Shown here in pieces: positions 48,976 through 50,632 of a DNA stretch of 50,632 nt (positions are counted from its first letter, which is position 1; every line of letters begins with the position of its first letter). The translations under genes and the position numbers were made by a program. Source of the DNA: Mycolicibacterium sp. 018/SC-01/001 (GTDB lineage Bacteria; Actinomycetota; Actinomycetes; Mycobacteriales; Mycobacteriaceae); assembly GCF_007096635.1 (NCBI RefSeq), contig NZ_VKAA01000030.1, positions 1 to 50,632 on the forward strand, written 5' to 3'. The notes below the pieces were generated by a model that saw nothing but the letters and a program-made list of their open reading frames with translations, was not told where the DNA came from and made no database searches.

Positions 48976-49755
48976 ATGGCGTCCGTTCTGGAAGTGACCC
49001 GACCACAGCCCGAGATCACCGTGCTGACCCTGAATCGGCCCGACTCGCTCAACGCGCTGTCCTACGAGCTCGTCGAAGCACTGCACACGGCGGTGGACGA
49101 CGTGGCAGCCGACAACACCTGTCGGGTCGCCGTGCTGACCGGCGCCGGCCGCGGCTTCTGTTCAGGACTGGATCTGCGCACCCACGAACCCGAAAAGACC
49201 GGCGGCGGCCTCGAATTCCCGCGCTCAGGCATGCGGTGGCAGGAACGCATCGCCGACCTCACCACGAAGATCCACCGGTTGCGGCAACCCGTGATCGCCG
49301 CCGTCAACGGCGTCGCCTATGGCGGTGGACTGGGTATCGCGGCGTCGTGCGACATCCGCGTCGCCTCCCCCGCCGCCCGGTTCTGCACGCAGTTCATCAA
49401 GTTGGGCCTCGGCGGTTGCGACATCGGCGTGAGCTACACGCTGCCCCGCATCGTCGGGGCGGGAGCTGCGTTCGATCTCATCCTCACCGCCCGCGCCATC
49501 GACGCCGATGAAGCGCTACGGCTGGGCCTGGTGTCCCGGCTGGCCGACGACGCCGTCGGCGAGGCTCTGACGATCGCCGAAACCCTCTGCGGATACGGCA
49601 AATTCGGAGTGGAGTCGACCAAGCAGGTGCTGTGGGCGAACCTCGACGCCGGCAGCCTGGAGGCGGCGCTGCACCTGGAGAACCGCAGCCAGATCCTCGC
49701 CAGCACCAGCGGCGAGATGCGGGAGGCGGCGGCAAAGGTGCTGCGCAAGGATTAG
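48976..49755 (+). CDS. Enoyl-CoA hydratase/isomerase family protein
   Basis: 259 aa, 9 bases after the TetR stop and probably co-transcribed. Crotonase fold: NRPDSLNALSYELVEAL, the oxyanion-hole segments GRGFCSGLDL and GVAYGGGLGIA. The segment that usually carries the catalytic Glu residues reads FCTQFIKLGLGGCDIGVSY, with neither Glu in its normal place, so it may not be a classical hydratase; other crotonase reactions are possible. The end overlaps the convergent SDR by 4 bases. Confidence 0.85.
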   Translation: MASVLEVTRPQPEITVLTLNRPDSLNALSYELVEALHTAVDDVAADNTCRVAVLTGAGRGFCSGLDLRTHEPEKTGGGLEFPRSGMRWQERIADLTTKIHRLRQPVIAAVNGVAYGGGLGIAASCDIRVASPAARFCTQFIKLGLGGCDIGVSYTLPRIVGAGAAFDLILTARAIDADEALRLGLVSRLADDAVGEALTIAETLCGYGKFGVESTKQVLWANLDAGSLEAALHLENRSQILASTSGEMREAAAKVLRKD

Positions 49756-50522
49756 CGCGGGGTCCCACCGCCGTCGACCATGATGACCTGGCCCGTCAGG
49801 TAGCTGCCCGCATCGGAGGTCAACAGCAAAGCGGCGCCGACCATCTCGTCCGCACTGGCCAATCGGCGCATCAGGGTGCCGCCGACCATGCCGTCGATCG
49901 CCTCCTGGGAGTTCTTGCGCATCATGTCGGTGTCGACGGGTCCGGGCGCCAGCGCGTTGACCCGGATCCCGTCGTGCGCCAACTCTGCGGCCATCGATCG
50001 GGTGAAGGACATCAGTGCCGCCTTCATCGACGCGTAGATCGCCAGCATCGGCGCGAAGATGAACGCCCCGACCGACACCATGTTCAGCACCGCCGCATGC
50101 TCGCTGGCTTTCAGGTGCGGCAGCGCAGCCTGCACGAGGAACACCGGCCCGCGCAGATTGACCTCGAACGACTTGGTCAGGCCGTCGACGGTCATCTGCC
50201 CGAGCGGTTGCGCCAGCGCGTTGGCGGCGTTGTTGACCACCACGTCGACACCGCCGAACTCGGCGACGGTGCGCTCCACCAGCGCCCCCAGATCGTCGAC
50301 CTCACCGAGATGGGTGGGCACACCGATGGCGTGCCCACCGAGCTCACGCAACTGCGCGGCGGCATGCTCGCACGCGGCGGGCTTGCGGCTGGCGACCACC
50401 ACCCGCGCACCGGCGAGCACGTAGCCCTGCGCGAGCGCGAGCCCGATGCCGCGAGTGCCGCCGGTCACGATCACCGTCCGGTCGGACATGTCGAAGAGCC
50501 CGTCGAACGTCGGCCGATCCAC
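49752..50522 (-). CDS. Short-chain dehydrogenase/reductase (SDR)
   Basis: 256 aa from GTG 50522 (VDRPTFDGLFDMSDRT...), typical of mycobacterial members; ATG 50489 is an alternative start. GGTRGIGLALA, NNAANAL in place of NNAG, VSVGAF for the catalytic Ser region, YASMK with Tyr/Lys, and a C-terminal SYLTGQVIMVDGGG are standard SDR features. The residue after beta-2 (ASRK) favours NADP(H). The upstream arm of a 33-bp inverted repeat overlaps its start codon. Substrate unknown. Confidence 0.88.
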   Translation of the reverse strand: MDRPTFDGLFDMSDRTVIVTGGTRGIGLALAQGYVLAGARVVVASRKPAACEHAAAQLRELGGHAIGVPTHLGEVDDLGALVERTVAEFGGVDVVVNNAANALAQPLGQMTVDGLTKSFEVNLRGPVFLVQAALPHLKASEHAAVLNMVSVGAFIFAPMLAIYASMKAALMSFTRSMAAELAHDGIRVNALAPGPVDTDMMRKNSQEAIDGMVGGTLMRRLASADEMVGAALLLTSDAGSYLTGQVIMVDGGGTPR

Positions 50523-50632
50523 TACACGCACCCGCTGACGGTGATCCGCCGACCGACATCGGCGCACACGCTGACATTCGGTGTCCAGGCGACCGGCGGC
50601 GGCGGATCACCGTCAGCGGGTGCGTGTAGTGG
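50519..50632. repeat. 33-bp perfect inverted repeat at the window end
   Basis: The arm at 50519-50551 (begins CCACTACACGCACCCGCTG) is the exact reverse complement of 50600-50632; the spacer is 48 bases. The right arm ends at the last base of the window, so the repeat may extend. The left arm overlaps the likely GTG start of the SDR gene. No transposase is seen. Confidence 0.8.

Noticed and set aside
1..50632. tRNA, rRNA, CRISPR array, transposase, integrase or phage genes
   Set aside because: I looked for clover-leaf-like segments, regularly spaced repeats and recombinase or phage protein motifs and found none.

Overview
This window looks like chromosomal DNA of a mycobacterium, probably a fast-growing Mycolicibacterium-type species. 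The DNA is GC-rich. Gene pairs commonly overlap by ATGA, GTGA or TGATG. Much of the window follows the gene order of the M. tuberculosis Rv3285-Rv3297 region as I remember it: accA3, rsbW-sigF, an Rv3289c-like membrane protein, lat, lrpA, an Rv3292-like gene, pcd, lhr and nei. Lineage-specific blocks are inserted into that backbone. Family and ortholog names come from reading the translated proteins; no database search was run.

Layout. 0.1-3.1 kb: an L,D-transpeptidase-like protein, a diguanylate cyclase and a TetR regulator. 3.2-5.4 kb: accA3 (biotin carboxylase plus biotin carrier) and a short acetyltransferase-like protein. 5.4-9.8 kb: two tandem secreted HExxH proteins, a small secreted protein and a MobA/MocA-like nucleotidyltransferase. 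10-12.6 kb: the SigF stress locus (STAS protein, sigF, rsbW, CsbD-like protein, winged-helix protein) with a clear SigF-type promoter. 12.7-17.6 kb: an operon for inorganic carbon accumulation (dabB, dabA, a PII-like protein, a beta-carbonic-anhydrase-like protein). 17.6-18.6 kb: a small membrane protein and a membrane-anchored Mrr-like nuclease.

18.6-27 kb is a lysine-degradation module: lat, lrpA, hglS-like and pcd. Together these can take L-lysine through piperideine-6-carboxylate, 2-aminoadipate and 2-oxoadipate to 2-hydroxyglutarate. An operon of an MscS channel with a cyclic-nucleotide-binding-like domain and a degenerate class III cyclase sits between lat and lrpA. An SDR gene follows pcd.

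28.2-38.5 kb is a compact biosynthetic cluster on one strand with overlapping or nearly touching genes: a flavin-dependent halogenase-like enzyme, a single-module type I PKS (KS-AT-DH-KR-ACP, 1830 aa), a two-gene ABC exporter and a CPA2 cation/proton antiporter. It lies between the lysine module and lhr-nei and is the best candidate for an undescribed system. 38.5-39.5 kb, opposite strand: a hemophore-like protein with two paralogous four-cysteine secreted proteins. 39.6-45.9 kb: lhr, nei and an AbiEi/DUF559-like protein. 46-50.5 kb: desA3 with its ferredoxin-reductase partner, a FabR/DesT-like TetR regulator, an enoyl-CoA hydratase-like gene and an SDR.

Long intergenic hairpins are a second theme. 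Two copies of one family (5.05 and 26.97 kb) keep the same fold through compensatory base changes. Others lie at 8.74, 12.20, 45.90 and 50.52 kb. I saw no tRNA, rRNA, CRISPR array, transposase or phage gene.
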